The translations under genes were made by a program, and so were the position numbers. Positions 1-11,600 of a DNA stretch of 64,000 bases are shown in pieces. The stretch comes from Loripinus fragilis (Eukaryota > Mollusca > Bivalvia > Lucinida > Lucinidae): NCBI GenBank assembly GCA_964019695.1, contig OZ026516.1:101060368-101124367 (forward strand), in the 5' to 3' direction. The notes below the pieces were generated by a model. It worked only from the letters and a program-made list of their open reading frames with translations. It ran no database searches and was not told where the DNA came from. The stretch's first letter is position 1; the number at the start of each line of letters is the position of its first letter.

Positions 1-152
1 TCCTGATCTGGGTCTAAACTGTTTGCAAATGTTATCAGCAGACGACAAAAGCCACTTCTAGCAAGGAAAGAGTCAATAAGAACGGGGTAACCAAATTAAT
101 TCATTGTCTACTTGTGTCGTCTGCTGATAACTTTTCAAACAGTTTTGAACTA
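1..152. repeat. Family A dispersed repeat, left half (interrupted)
   Basis: Family A is a roughly 200-bp repeat seen many times here. It has a foldback centre (agatcagg ... cctgatct), a half containing caaactgtttgacac and a half containing ttatcagcagacgac. Here the segment ends at gaac and resumes at 1,130 with agatcagg, so one copy has been split by the element at 153-1129. Confidence 0.6.
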
Positions 153-1129
153 GAGTGGCAGTAGGTAGATTCGTACAGTTTTTCAAGTAATCTACTTATA
201 ACTTTCTTACCCTTTTAACTAGCCTTTTCATCTGTCGTAGCCAAGAAAATACACAAGTCTCATATATTATGCTGCCCTATTTCGTTTTCAGCGTTTCCAG
301 TTAGCTGGGGAGCTATCATTATTTAACTGGCGGAAAATTGGATAAATTTGAACATGACAGTATGCAGATTCGTACACCTTTTTATCTGACTTTACACGCA
401 AATCAGAGATGAAATAATATAAAATATACAAAATTCAACCAATTTTACTCTGAACTGCTGAATTGTATGGTTATTTATTCGCTAGAAACTTGAAAGTAGC
501 TGGCGCCTTTTGGTTGTGGAATAGAATAGAACAGAATAACACTTTAGCTTGTTGGGGACGTTGTCATGTATGTGAAACATGTGATTTCATTTAAATTAGA
601 TTATTTAGATCTCATTCTGTCGGTTTTATCTAAAGTGCATAACGTCTCAAGTAGTCAACCAAATTGAAATAATGAGGTCTCCCTATAAGTTGTTGTTGTT
701 GTTGTTGCAAAGGGAAATAATCACTCTAGAATATCTGGAATGACAGCTGCGACCAGAGGTCAGCAGATCGATAAAATTTGTACACAAATAAGCAAAGAGG
801 CAAAGGTGTAAGTACCTGAAATACAAAATAGGATTATTTTCTTACCATCTGGTGCTTAAATAAGCTTTGTATTGGTTGCGGATTCTGAATATGTACAGAA
901 ACGGTATATGATTCAGCACAATGTCTGTTTCGGTGGCCCGAAAAAGTCGTCTGCAAAGCTCTCGCACTGCCAAGCACGCGCGAATCGGCACTGAAAATGA
1001 TTGACAGAAATGCGTGATTGATTGCTGGTGTAATTAATGGGCTTTTAATTAGCATACTAAAGGCAGCAGAGGGCTAGAACTGCCGAGTGTACGAATCTGT
1101 CTACTGTACGAATCTATCTACTGTCACTC
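153..1129. mobile_element. TA-flanked TIR element (Tc1/mariner-like, non-autonomous), nested
   Basis: The ends form a 26-bp terminal inverted repeat with two mismatches, starting GAGTGGCAGTAGGTAG on the left and GAGTGACAGTAGATAG on the reverse of the right. A TA dinucleotide flanks each end (151-152 and 1130-1131), the target duplication typical of Tc1/mariner elements. No transposase frame is seen in the 977 bp, so it would depend on a transposase made elsewhere. It sits inside a family A repeat. Confidence 0.75.
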
Positions 1130-1265
1130 TAGATCAGGCACGACAATATGTAGAGCCTGATCTGGATCCAAACTGTTTGACACTTTGATGACATTCCTGA
1201 AAGAGTTTTTGAAAAAGTTGATTTTGAAAAAAATCAGCAGACAACAAAAAAGCATGAAAAATTAC
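1130..1265. repeat. Family A dispersed repeat, right half
   Basis: Continuation of the copy broken at 152: agatcagg, then gcctgatctggatcc, caaactgtttgacac, a stretch with gaaaaagttgattttg, and the end atcagcagacaac. It matches copies near 15,300, 54,800 and 56,000. Confidence 0.6.
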
Positions 1266-1443
1266 CCAGTAAACATCGCATTAAGAGTTGGAATCAGTAA
1301 GAAGACCTACAGGTACTTCTCTTTAAAGCTAGAAAAGTACATTCAAATCTTGTAAATTTGAAGTCCTCAGGACTAGCGATTTTATTTGAATTTTCATTAG
1401 TTTGATTTATAGGGAGGTAGACATATAAAAGCATAAAAGTATT

Positions 1444-1454
1444 CCCCCCCCCCC

Positions 1455-1485
<31 letters not shown>
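1444..1485. repeat. Adjacent homopolymers C12 and A30
   Basis: Twelve C are followed directly by about thirty A on the plus strand. Exact lengths may be affected by sequencing error. Confidence 0.9.
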
Positions 1486-1487
<2 letters not shown>

Positions 1488-1489
1488 CA

Positions 1490-1960
1490 AAAACGCACAT
1501 TTTTTACAGTTTTTCCTATCAAATGTATATTTTGTGTACGTTTTGTGTAATGTAAATGAAATGTTTAATGGAGACATTTCTTTTATGCACCAAAAACAAG
1601 TAGCTACATGGAGATATTTCTTTTATGCACCCAAGCCATATGTTTTTATAGACTGTTATTAAAATAGTTCATAAATAGGGCCTATTCTCTGAATCGGGAG
1701 TTTGAATTTTTGAGGTGTTACTGTATTCAAATTATGGGCGTGATTCCTGCCAAAATTGTGATTTTCTGCAATAGTAATAAGATGATCAAAATTGCCTAAG
1801 CTCCCATATGCATTATATGGGCATATTTTTCCTTCAATACAACAGTGCAGTGGGAATCCAAATGCACTTAACAATACTTTCAGGAATGAGATGACAAAAT
1901 GTTTAAAACATAACTTGATTAAAACATACATGCTTGTTCTGTTTTGCTGTCACGAAGAAG
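1490..1960. other. Unassigned intergenic or intronic sequence
   Basis: AT-rich sequence upstream of the first visible exon. A short duplicated phrase (gagacatttcttttatgcac) occurs at about 1,570 and, as gagatatttc, at about 1,610. Small open frames on both strands overlap each other and show no protein family I recognise. Confidence 0.5.
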
Positions 1961-1964
1961 ATTC

Positions 1965-2080
1965 TTATTTTTATTTCTCAATCAAAACATATTGTGTGGG
2001 TACTCAAATGAACCGTCTCAATGAGACTGCTCTTTTGAGCACCTAAACATATGTTTTAACCTGATAGGTGAGAAAATAAT
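1965..2080 (+). repeat. Family B palindromic MITE-like element
   Basis: About 110 bp centred on gaaccgtctcaatgagac, with ctcaatcaaaacatat on one side and its complement (cctaaacatatgtt) on the other. The same unit recurs at 2175, 12448, 34610 (partial) and 54190. Confidence 0.6.
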
Positions 2081-2174
2081 CACAAATTTACAACCAAAAA
2101 TTTTGCTTATCTAGACCTGTGCAATGTCTCATCATAGGTCCAGATAAGGATATTTTATGCACCTAAAATTGCAT

Positions 2175-2300
2175 TTATTTCCTTACCCATCAGTTTAAAC
2201 ATGTGTTTTGGGTTGCTCAAAAGAACTGCCTCAGTGAGACGGCTCTTTTGAGTACCCACAACATATGTTTCGGTTGAGAAATAGGAAAATTAATTTTCCA
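2175..2300 (-). repeat. Family B palindromic MITE-like element
   Basis: Inverted copy of the 1965 element: tttaaacatgtgttttggg, centre gcctcagtgagacggc, then cacaacatatgtttcgg and gttgagaaatagg. Confidence 0.6.
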
Positions 2301-2451
2301 GTATGTACCCTTACCTGGAAGACTGTCTCATACCCTTTACTCATCAGATCGTGCAGTTTCTGACTTCTACTTTCTTCCCAAACAGAAATTCCACATGCAT
2401 GGCGTCTCTACTTTCAATAGTAATGATGACCTCCTTCATGTATCCTTAGTA

Positions 2452-2555
2452 ACCCAGGTGTGACTCATTCCTTACCCACTGCAAGAACCCAGGCGTGACC
2501 CATTCCATACCCACTGCATTCATGCAGTGGGTACGGAATGGGTCACGCCTGGGTT
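2452..2555. repeat. Long near-perfect hairpin with a third partial copy
   Basis: Positions 2486-2555 fold into two arms of about 34 bp around a tiny loop; the left arm begins aacccaggcgtgaccc and the right arm ends gggtcacgcctgggtt. Only one mismatch is visible. A diverged direct copy of the left arm (aacccaggtgtgactc) lies just upstream at about 2452. Confidence 0.85.
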
Positions 2556-2795
2556 AGCGCGGATGTCGTTCATGTTTGTATCAAGGTAATTTGAGACTCA
2601 AACCGCAGCTCTCTTATAGAGGGAATTGCAAAACTTGAGTTCATGGGCTAAGGACTGAGTGTGTTGAAGTTCATGGCCAGTGTTGAAAAGTAATGAATGA
2701 ATAATAATGAATGATGAACTTGCCATACCTTACTCCTAGTGAGATCTAGAACTTTTGATGTACCCTTATATAGTAGATAAAGAGATAGTTATTAC

Positions 2796-2875
2796 AGTTT
2801 AGTCCCATTATAACACACCTGGTTTTAACACAGATTCGTATAAAACATGGTCATGTTGTGGCTCCCAAATTTTTT
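2796..2875 (+). mobile_element. Family C (pogo/Tigger-like MITE) remnant, left part
   Basis: Starts agtcccattataacacacc, close to the ends agtccctttataacacacc of the copy at 21,751, and ends ggctcccaaattttt. The continuation (acgtggaattttacaaagg) reappears after 4,790, so this older copy was split by the element at 2876-4757. Confidence 0.5.
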
Positions 2876-4757
2876 ATGCCCCCAAAGGAACTTTGGGAGG
2901 CATATAGTAATCGCACTGTCCGTCCGTCCGTCTGTCAGTCCGTCCGTCAGTCCGTCCGTCCCACTTTGTGTCCGGTGCATATCTCCTATATTCTTTGAGG
3001 TAGGAATTCCAAATTTGGTGTGTGGATGCATCTTGGGATGATGGAGTGTCGCCTACTATTTTCGGATCACTGTGACCTTGACCTCTGACCTAGTTTTTAG
3101 AATAATCGTGTCTGGAGCATATCTCTCATATTATTTGAGTTAGGAATATCATATTTGGTGTGTGGATGCATCTTGGGATGACGAAGTGTCGCGTACCATA
3201 ATCGGGTCACTGTGACCTTGAACTTGACCTCTGACCTAGTTTCTAGAAACTGCATTGAGTCTGGTGCATATCTCCTATATTCTTTGAGATAGGAATTCCA
3301 AATTTGGTGTGTAAATGCATCTTGGGATGGTAGAGTGTCACATACCATTCTTGGGTCACTGTGACCTTGACCTTGAACTCTGACCTAGTTATTAGAATAA
3401 TCGTGTCCGGAGCATATCTCTAATAATATTTGAGCTAGGAATCTCAAATTTGGTGTGTTGATGCATCTTGAGATGACAAAGTGTCGCGTACCATAATTGG
3501 GTCACTGTGACCTTGAACTTGACCTATGACCTAGTTTTAAGAATAATTGTGTCCGGAGCATATCTCTTATATTATTTGAGGTAGGAATCTCAAATTTGGT
3601 TTGTGAATGCATCTTGGGATGGGGAAGTGTCGGATACCATAATTGGGTCACTGTGACCTTGAACTTGACCTCTGACCTAGTTTCTAGAAACTGCATTGAG
3701 TCTGGTGCATATCTCCTTTATTCTTTTAGATAGGAATTCCAAATTTGATGTCTAAATGCATCTTGAGATGACAAAGTGTCACAAATGACATTTTGGGTCA
3801 CTGTGACCTTGACCTGTGACCTAGTTTAAAATTTTTTTGTGTTCGGAGCATATCTCTTTTATTTTTTGAGGTAGGAATTCCAAATTTGGTGTGTATATGC
3901 ATCTTTGCATGGTGGAGTCTCACATATTATTTTTGGGCCACTGTGACCTTGACCTCTGACCTAGTTTAATAATAATTGTGTCAGGAGCTTATCTCTTATA
4001 TTATTTGAGAATGGAATCCCAAATTTGATGTGTGAATGCATTTTGGGATGTTTGAGTGTCTTGTACCATTTACGGGTCACTGTGACCTTGACCTCTGACC
4101 TAGTTTTAATAATAATTGTGTCAGGAGCATATCTCTTTTATTATTTGAGATAGGAATCCCAAATTTGGTGTGTGAATGCATCTTGGGATGGTAGAGTGTC
4201 TTGTACCATTTACAGGTCACTGTGACCTTGACCTTTGGCCTAGTTTTTAGAAAAATCATGTCCAGAGCATATCTCTTATATTATTAAAGGTAGGAATCCC
4301 AAATTTGGTGGGTGGAACTTTGGATCGTGGAGTGTCACATACCATTTTTGGGTGACTTTGACCTTGACTTCTGACCTAGTTTGTAGAATAATCGTGTCCA
4401 GAACATATCTCTTATGTTATTTGAGATGGGAATCCCAAATTTGCTGTATGGATACATCTTCAGATGCTGATGGGTCGTATACCATTTTTAGGTCACTGTG
4501 ATCTTGACCAATGACCTAGTTTCTAGAATGATTGTGTCTGGAGCATATCTCCTATATTATTTGATGTAGGAATCCCAAATTTGGTGTGTTGATTCCTCTT
4601 GGGATGGCAGAGTGGTGCATACCATTTTGGGTCACTTTGACCTTGACATTGACTTCTGGCCTCATTTCTAGGTTTATCATGTCTGTTGCATATCTTCTAT
4701 ATTACAGCTAACTTTTCTCAAATGTGTCTTATGCTTGACCAATTCCTTTGGGGGCAT
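2876..4757 (+). mobile_element. TCCG-type element with perfect 15-bp TIR and a satellite body
   Basis: The first and last 15 bases are exact inverted repeats (ATGCCCCCAAAGGAA). The left end also folds on itself (ATGCCCCCAAAG against CTTTGGGAGGCAT). It is followed by a TCCG-rich microsatellite (about 2920-2960) and then about twelve tandem units of 136-150 bp. No protein is encoded; small open frames through the units are by-products. The layout recalls the bivalve 'pearl' elements (leader, microsatellite, tandem core), but that comparison is from memory. Confidence 0.7.
3040..4700 (+). repeat. About twelve tandem units of ~142 bp with nuclear-receptor-like half sites
   Basis: Each unit carries a version of gtgaccttgacctctgacc then tagttt, followed by gtgtccggagcatatctc and aatttggtgtgtg. 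Unit anchors lie near 3073, 3213, 3362, 3508, 3653, 3803, 3942, 4083, 4222, 4358, 4498 and 4635. The best units contain three direct TGACCT hexamers (no spacer, then a one-base spacer). Confidence 0.85.
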
Positions 4758-4880
4758 TCGTCATGTGACTGTGACATTTCTTGTTTAACGTGGAATTTTA
4801 CAAAGGAATATAAGAAAATAACCATCAAGTGATTATTTTCCCATGACTCATTTATAAAATTGTCCCTTGTTAACAGGCTC
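4758..4880 (+). mobile_element. Family C remnant, right part
   Basis: Contains acgtggaattttacaaagg and aagaaaataaccat, matching family C copies at 21,800 and 37,840. The exact end is unclear. Confidence 0.4.
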
Positions 4881-4886
4881 TTATAA

Positions 4887-5410
4887 CTAAGGCCAAAAAA
4901 AATATTGAATTGTTTCTCGGGCACCGCCGCATCTGTTTTAAAAGCCCTGCATTACTTTTTTTTATTACTTTCTAAAAAGGAAAAAGAAAAAAACCCGCTT
5001 TTCCAATTTCTTAACATCATTATCGGTAACGACCATGTGGTTTCCATGGACCATGTGGTCCATTGTCGGTAATGTTGGCTAGATTATTTATTCTCGACTC
5101 CATTTCCAGTACTTCCTCGATGCTTTTCTACTGTGTTTTGTTACAACAACAACAACAAGTTATCGAGCCCCAACAGTGTAAGTTTTATGCATAGGTGATG
5201 AAGTCAAATCTACTTAACGTGCAGAGGCTTTCACTATCAAGTTTTATGGCCTGACTTGAATAATATTCAAAAAAATAGTTTGAATTTCGAAAAAAAAGTT
5301 CCCCCATCTGTTTTCTGCTGACTTAAAATTAAAATAAAACGCGACCCTGCAGCATCTGTTTTTAAAAAAAATGGCCTGAGAAACAAATCAATATTTTTTT
5401 GGGGCCTAAG
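4887..5410. mobile_element. Foldback element upstream of the first visible exon
   Basis: The left end (ggccaaaaaaaatattga, then ttgtttctcgg) is matched in inverse by the right end (cctgagaaacaaatcaat, then atttttttggggcc). The region between is AT-rich, with a CAA microsatellite (caacaacaacaacaag) near 5,145. No coding potential. Confidence 0.55.
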
Positions 5411-5510
5411 TCAATTTATATGGACCCAAAAGGGTCTGCACTGTAGTATAATATAAGAACTACAGTAGTACAGTGAATACAATGTTTTTTTTTGTTGGTT
5501 CTTTTTTCAG

Positions 5511-5637
5511 AGCAAAAGTTTGACATCTTACGCAGCTGATGATGTCCAGAAGAACGACCAGTACAATGTATCTGTGATCGCCAAGAACAACTATGGTCAG
5601 AGCAAGCCATCTGCTACTAAAACTTATCAAATCACAA
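5511..5637 (+). CDS. FN3 receptor exon 1 of 6 in the window
   Basis: Preceded by a pyrimidine-rich acceptor (ttggttcttttttcag) and followed by donor gtaagt. Phase 0 at entry, one base carried over. It encodes SKSLTSYAADDVQKNDQYNV and then SVIAKNNYGQSKPSATKTYQ with IT, the F and G strands of an FN3 domain (pattern Y-x-V-x-V-x-A-x-N-x-x-G). The first half of this domain must lie on an exon upstream of the window; I could not find one in 1-5500. Confidence 0.85.
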
Positions 5638-8600
5638 GTAAGTTTTAAAAAAATCTAAAATGGTCAAAATTCAGTAAATTTGGAAAAGGATATTGAGTGG
5701 CACCCCTAAGATAATGGCTTTTCACTGGTTGTTAAGGCCCATTGTCGAAATCCACTTAACTTGGCATTTAATCAGGGTATACACTGTTTGCTAAGTCAAA
5801 AACAATCTTAGAGAAGGAAATACGGTTGTATTTGGAAATCATATTCTCCATATGTCAATATATACAATGGAGCATCCCAAGTTTATTGTATCAATCAGAA
5901 AGAAGAATCGATTAGCATGGGCCACCAACTTTGAAAAAGTTGAAGGGGCATATTGCTTTGGGCTTGTCCATCCGTCCGTCCGTCCCAACAACAATTAAAC
6001 TAGGGTTGTTAAATTTCATAGATGGATTTCTCATCAAAAAATAACTGACCCATATTTTTTAAAGTCTGGATTATCTCCCTTTGTGGAGTTATGCCCCTTT
6101 TAAAGGGTCATAATGAAATTTTGTAATCAAGATATATCAAAAACTATTACAGCTAGGAGCTTCAAACGTAGTCAGCTGATAGAGGATAACGAGTAGATAA
6201 TCCAGAGAAAATTTAAAAAAAAGTTGTTGGTTTTTTTGGAGTTATTGCCCTTTGCAAATTTGCATTGAAAACTTTTTAGCATACCCAGCACCAGGAATTT
6301 TCGTCAGGGTGGAGGGTCCAGGCCCATCTGCCCATAAAAAAGCTCTGACAACGTTTTTTTTTTTTTTTTTTTTAGTCCTCCACTTATCTTACAGGAGTCC
6401 AAGAAAACTTTAATTTTCCAAGTTTCCCCTACACACGGGTGGGCATCAGCGGAACTACCGCGAAAGCGCGTCAACGTAAATTTGTTCCTTCGTCACATCC
6501 GGGACCTTTCGCGGTAGTGGCAACGTCACGGAAAAGCCAAACAAATGTAGGTACTCTCGCTTGTTTTGATCTTTTGTAAAAGAATTGGCTAACTATGTAG
6601 AAATCTGGCAATGCTATTCCATGTAGATATGATTTAACTTAGTAAACAGGCCAAACGTGATGTTGATAAAAACTTTGCTTTGAGATGAGGACCGTAACCA
6701 AATCGAACACAGAACGTGATTTCTTCAGTTTTATGTCAAAACGAAGAAAGTATGCAGATGTTTTGCCAGTTTTAGCTTAGAACAAGCGCATTTTACACAT
6801 GGCATGTACATGACAGCCCTTATTCTTCCTTCGGACGTAAATAAATCTAACCGATTGTGTTCTGTGAAGGAATTATGCCAAAGATTTCAGGCGCAATAGC
6901 GCCTTCGCCATCGTTGTAGCTGTAACGTCACGCTCTAGTTCCTTGGAGTATACAATGTTAGTGCATGCAGGCGCGGAGAGAAATGTGTGTAATATTGTAG
7001 TTTCTACTGATACACACGAAACCACCACCAATTTTGCTGAAACAATGTGTAAAACAGATATAAACTCTTTTGTAAACAGTGAGGATCCAAATCTGCTGGC
7101 TTCTTCGGAAACCACCTGATCAGGATCTACATGATTTCCATACTCCATGTGAGTTTGTAGTAATTAATCAAAATATTATAGAGTTGTTTTAACTTAAGTT
7201 AGTGAAAATAAATGGCAAAGTCTTACTTGTCCTAAATGAAATGGGATAAGGACGGACAAGTCGGGCATTGTATTTCCACATCCTGCTGAGGGAGTTACCC
7301 TAAGCTGCTTGTTTGTTTTGTTTGATTTGATTCTTTACGTCCCATCAACAATCTTTCAATTAAACAGGGGCGGGTCTTCCTGGGTTGAACCAGTACTAAG
7401 CTAGGATAAATGTGTCTTGCCCAAGGACTACAGCACAGTGACGCCGGTGAGGCTCGAACCCGCGACCCCTCGGTCTAGAGTCAAGCAATTTACCACTGAC
7501 AACTGCGCTCCTACTGCTTGTTTGGTAAACAGTGAAGACTCAGATAAAATGCTGCATTATGCAGCATTTCATCTGGGTCTGCACTAATTGTTCTAAAAAC
7601 AAAAATGATCTTCAGAGAAAGAAATACATTTTTGGGGGAACGGGGGATTTTACTGATGCCCTAAATATATACAATGGACCATCCTGACATAATTGTACAA
7701 AATGTATGTAGGGCCGACCTAAAAAAATGTTGGTTGTTTTGATTTTTGTAAAAGAATGAGCTAACTATGTAAAAATCTGGCATAGCTATTCTATGTAGAT
7801 ATGATTTACCTTGCTAAACAGGCCAAACGTGGTGTTGAAAAAAAAGCTTTGTTTGTAGATGAGAACTGTAGCCAAATCGAACCCAGTACGGGATTTCTTC
7901 ATTTTTATGTCAGAACGAAGAAAGTATGCAAATGTTTGCCAGTTTTAGCTCAGAACAAGCACATTTTACACATGGCATGTACATAACAGCTCTTATCCGT
8001 CCTTCGCACGTAAAAAAATCGAACCGATCATATTCTATAAGGAATTATGCCAAAGTTTTCAGGCGCAGTAGGGCCTTCGCCGTAGTTGTAACGTCACACT
8101 CTAGTTCCTTCGAGTATACCATGTAAGTATATGCAGCGATGCAGGCTCGGAGAGAAATGTGTGTAATATTGTAGTATCTATTGAAACACACCAAACCATC
8201 ACCAATCCATCTCAAACGCTGATCCCTGTGTACAAACTAGCACACTTACCCCTGCCCCACTCCAAATCCTCGTCTCAAAGACCCCCATAACCTTTAGCTC
8301 AGCATTTTGCGCAGATGCGGTACAGATGTAAATACTTGAAATGTATATCATTTATCTACATGTATATATGTGTCAGTACATGAGATTTTGTCACATATCG
8401 CATTTGCCTCGACTCAGATTAGCTTGCGCATTTTTAAAGTTTCACCAGACCTTTTCGGCTGCTCGCACACACTGCAAAGTATGGATGTAGATAAAGACAA
8501 GACCAAACTTAAGACCACCCCTGGATACGTCAGCATAAGCGTATTAAGAAGGCTTTTGCGATACGTGCCTGTATATATCTCATGTACTAATGTGTTTCCA

Positions 8601-11600
8601 GAGTTTAAGTGACCTCCGTTTTTCTTTTTTTAAACAGCTTTAAATTGAACGTAGAAGAACGGCACTTAGCATGTGGATTTAAATGCACACCGCATAACTA
8701 AAACTTATTTTTGGGAGACGCCCTTATTTGTAAATGAAGCCCAAATCCCCTGTACAAAAGAATAACTTAGTTATACCCCCCGCAAACTTTGTTTGTGGTG
8801 GGTATACTGTTTTCATATGTCCGTCCATCCGTTTGTCCGTTCGTCCGTCCGTGCGTCCGTCCGTAACGCTTTGTTTTTTTAATATCTTGAAAAGTCGTTG
8901 CTGGATTTTCATCAAACCTTGCAGACATGTTCATATATGCAAGATAAATACTTAAGACAAATAAATAAGGGCTAGGGGCCAATTCTATTAGAGTTATTTC
9001 CCTTTGTAGTTCTAAATGGCTTTTAATATAGGGCTTTATGCTTATGCTATTATAGGCCATACATGGGCCGATCAACCCCTACCACAGCTTTTGATGGAAC
9101 AATTTGATACTTTTCCTATACAATGTAGACTTATTGAACATATGCATGAAGGAGTTTGGTTCAGAAAAAATAATTTTTGACAAAATGACAGCTGTGAGAA
9201 CTTAGACAATTTTTCCCTAATAAGGTGTTTCTATATGCATAGATGGTGCCTTCATGGGCTGATCAACTCCTACCACAGCTTTTGAATGAGCAATTCGATA
9301 CTTTTGTCCGTCCGTCCGTTTGTCCGTCCCTTCGTCCGTCCGTCCGTGCGTCCGTCCGTAACGCTTTGTTTTTTTAATATCTTGAAAAGTCGTTGCTGGA
9401 TTTTCATCAAACCTTGCAAACATGTTCATATATGCAAGACAAATACTTAAGACAAATAAATAAGGGCTAGGGGCCAATTCTATTAGAGTTATTTCCCTTT
9501 GTAGTTCTAAATGGCTTTTAATATAGGGCTTTATGCTTATGCTATTATAGGCCATACATGGGCCGATCAACCCCTACCACAGCTTTTGATGGAACAATTT
9601 GATACTTTTCTTATACAATGTAGACACATTGAACATATGCATGAAGGAGTTTGGTTCAGAAAAAATAATTTTTGACAAAATGACAGCTGTGAGAACTTAG
9701 ACAATTTTTCCCTAATAAGGTGTTTCTATATGCATAGATGGTGCCTTCATGGGCCGATCAACTCCTACCACAGCTTTTGATGGAGCAATTCGATACTTTT
9801 GTCCGTCCGTCCGTTTGTCCGTCCGTTCGTCCGTCCGTGCGTCCGTCCGTAACGCTTTGTTTTTTTAATATCTTGAAAAGTCGTTGCTGGATTTTCATCA
9901 AACCTTGCAAACATGTTCATATATGCAAGACAAATACTTAAGACAAATAAATAAGGGCTAGGGGCCAATTCTATTAGAGTTATTTCCCTTTGTAGTTCTA
10001 AATGGCTTTTAATATAGGGCTTTATGCTTATGCTATTATAGGCCATACATGGGCCGATCAACCCCTACCACAGCTTTTGATGGAACAATTTGATACTTTT
10101 CTTATACAATGTAGACACATTGAACATATGCATGAAGGAGTTTGGTTCAGAAAAAATAATTTTTGAAAAAATGACAGCTGTGAGAACTTAGACAATTTTT
10201 CCCTAATAAGGTGTTTCTATATGCATAGATGGTGCCTTCATGGGCCGATCAACTCCTACCACAGCTTTTGATGGAGCAATTCGATACTTTTCCTATACAA
10301 TGTAGTTTGGTTCAGAAAAAATAATATTTGACAAAATGACAGCAGTGAGAAATTAGACAATTTTTCCCTAATAAGGTGTTTGTATATGCAGATGGTGCCT
10401 TCATGGGCGGATCAACTCCTACCACAGCTTTTGATGGAGCAATTTGATACTTTGCCTATACAATTTGGATGCTTTGAACATGTGCATAAAGGAGTTTGGT
10501 TCAGAAAAAATAATTTTTGACAAAATGACAGCTATGAGAACTTAGACAATTTTTCCCTAATAGGGCTTTTCTATATGCATAGATGGTGCCTTCATGGGCC
10601 AATCAACTCCTACTACAGCTTTTGATGGAACAATTTGATACTTTGCCTATACAATGTAGACACATTGAACATGTGCATGAAGGAGTTAGGTTCACAAATA
10701 ATAATTTTTGACAAAATGACAGCTGTGAGAACTTAGACAATTTTCCCTAATAAGGCTTTTGTATATGCATAGATGCTGCCTTCATGGGCCGATCAACTAC
10801 TACCACAGCTTTTAATGGAGCAATTTGATACTTTTCCTATACAATATAGACACATTGAACATATGCATGAAGGAGTCTGGTTGAAAAAAGATAATTTTTG
10901 ACAAAATGACAGCTATGAGAACTTAGACAATTATTTCCTTATATGGCTTTTGTATATGCATGGATAGTACCTTTATGGGCCGACCAACTCCTACCACAGC
11001 TTTTAATTGTCCAGGAGCAATTTGATACTTTATTGATACAATGTAGACACATTGAACATATGCATGGAGGAGTTTATAATTTTTATTTGCACAGATTCTA
11101 CTGAAATCTTTTCAAAACTAAGTTCTACTGGTTTAAACTATAACTTGCCAAGTTTTTTTCACTGAATCTTACTGTGCGGGGGGTATCTAATAAGCATTGC
11201 TTATTGACTTTTTTCATTGTTTTTCCCTGTGAATATACCCTTGTGTACCTCTATAGATACACGTGGTATATTTGCATGGCTATGATGATATCTACTAGCC
11301 TACAGGAATATCTATATCCGCTGATTCAACGAAAATCTATTCCGCAGACCTCACTCGTCATCACTTTGACACATACACACACGCACACACGCAATTGTAA
11401 AAGTCTATATTGGTCCTTGACCGTGCCCTGTTGTAAGCAGGCAGCATGAAACCTGCATGTACATGTAGCACCTTCCATTTCAATTCATCGACTCTTTTTG
11501 CCTACGAGGTAATTTGCCATGGTTTTGTCGCCTGCTGATTTTTTTTTCCAAAATCAGTATTTTTGTTGTTGTTGTTTTTTTCAAAAAAAAAAAAAAATCG

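Noticed and set aside
1294..1500. 68-residue minus-strand frame with a poly-Phe and Gly stretch
   Set aside because: It crosses the A30/C12 homopolymers and has no other support.
8724..10061. Repeated frames beginning MIGPCMAYNS on the minus strand
   Set aside because: Each lies within the tandem body and TCCG microsatellite of the 8773 element, with Arg-Thr-Asp-Gly runs from the TCCG tract; no conserved domain.
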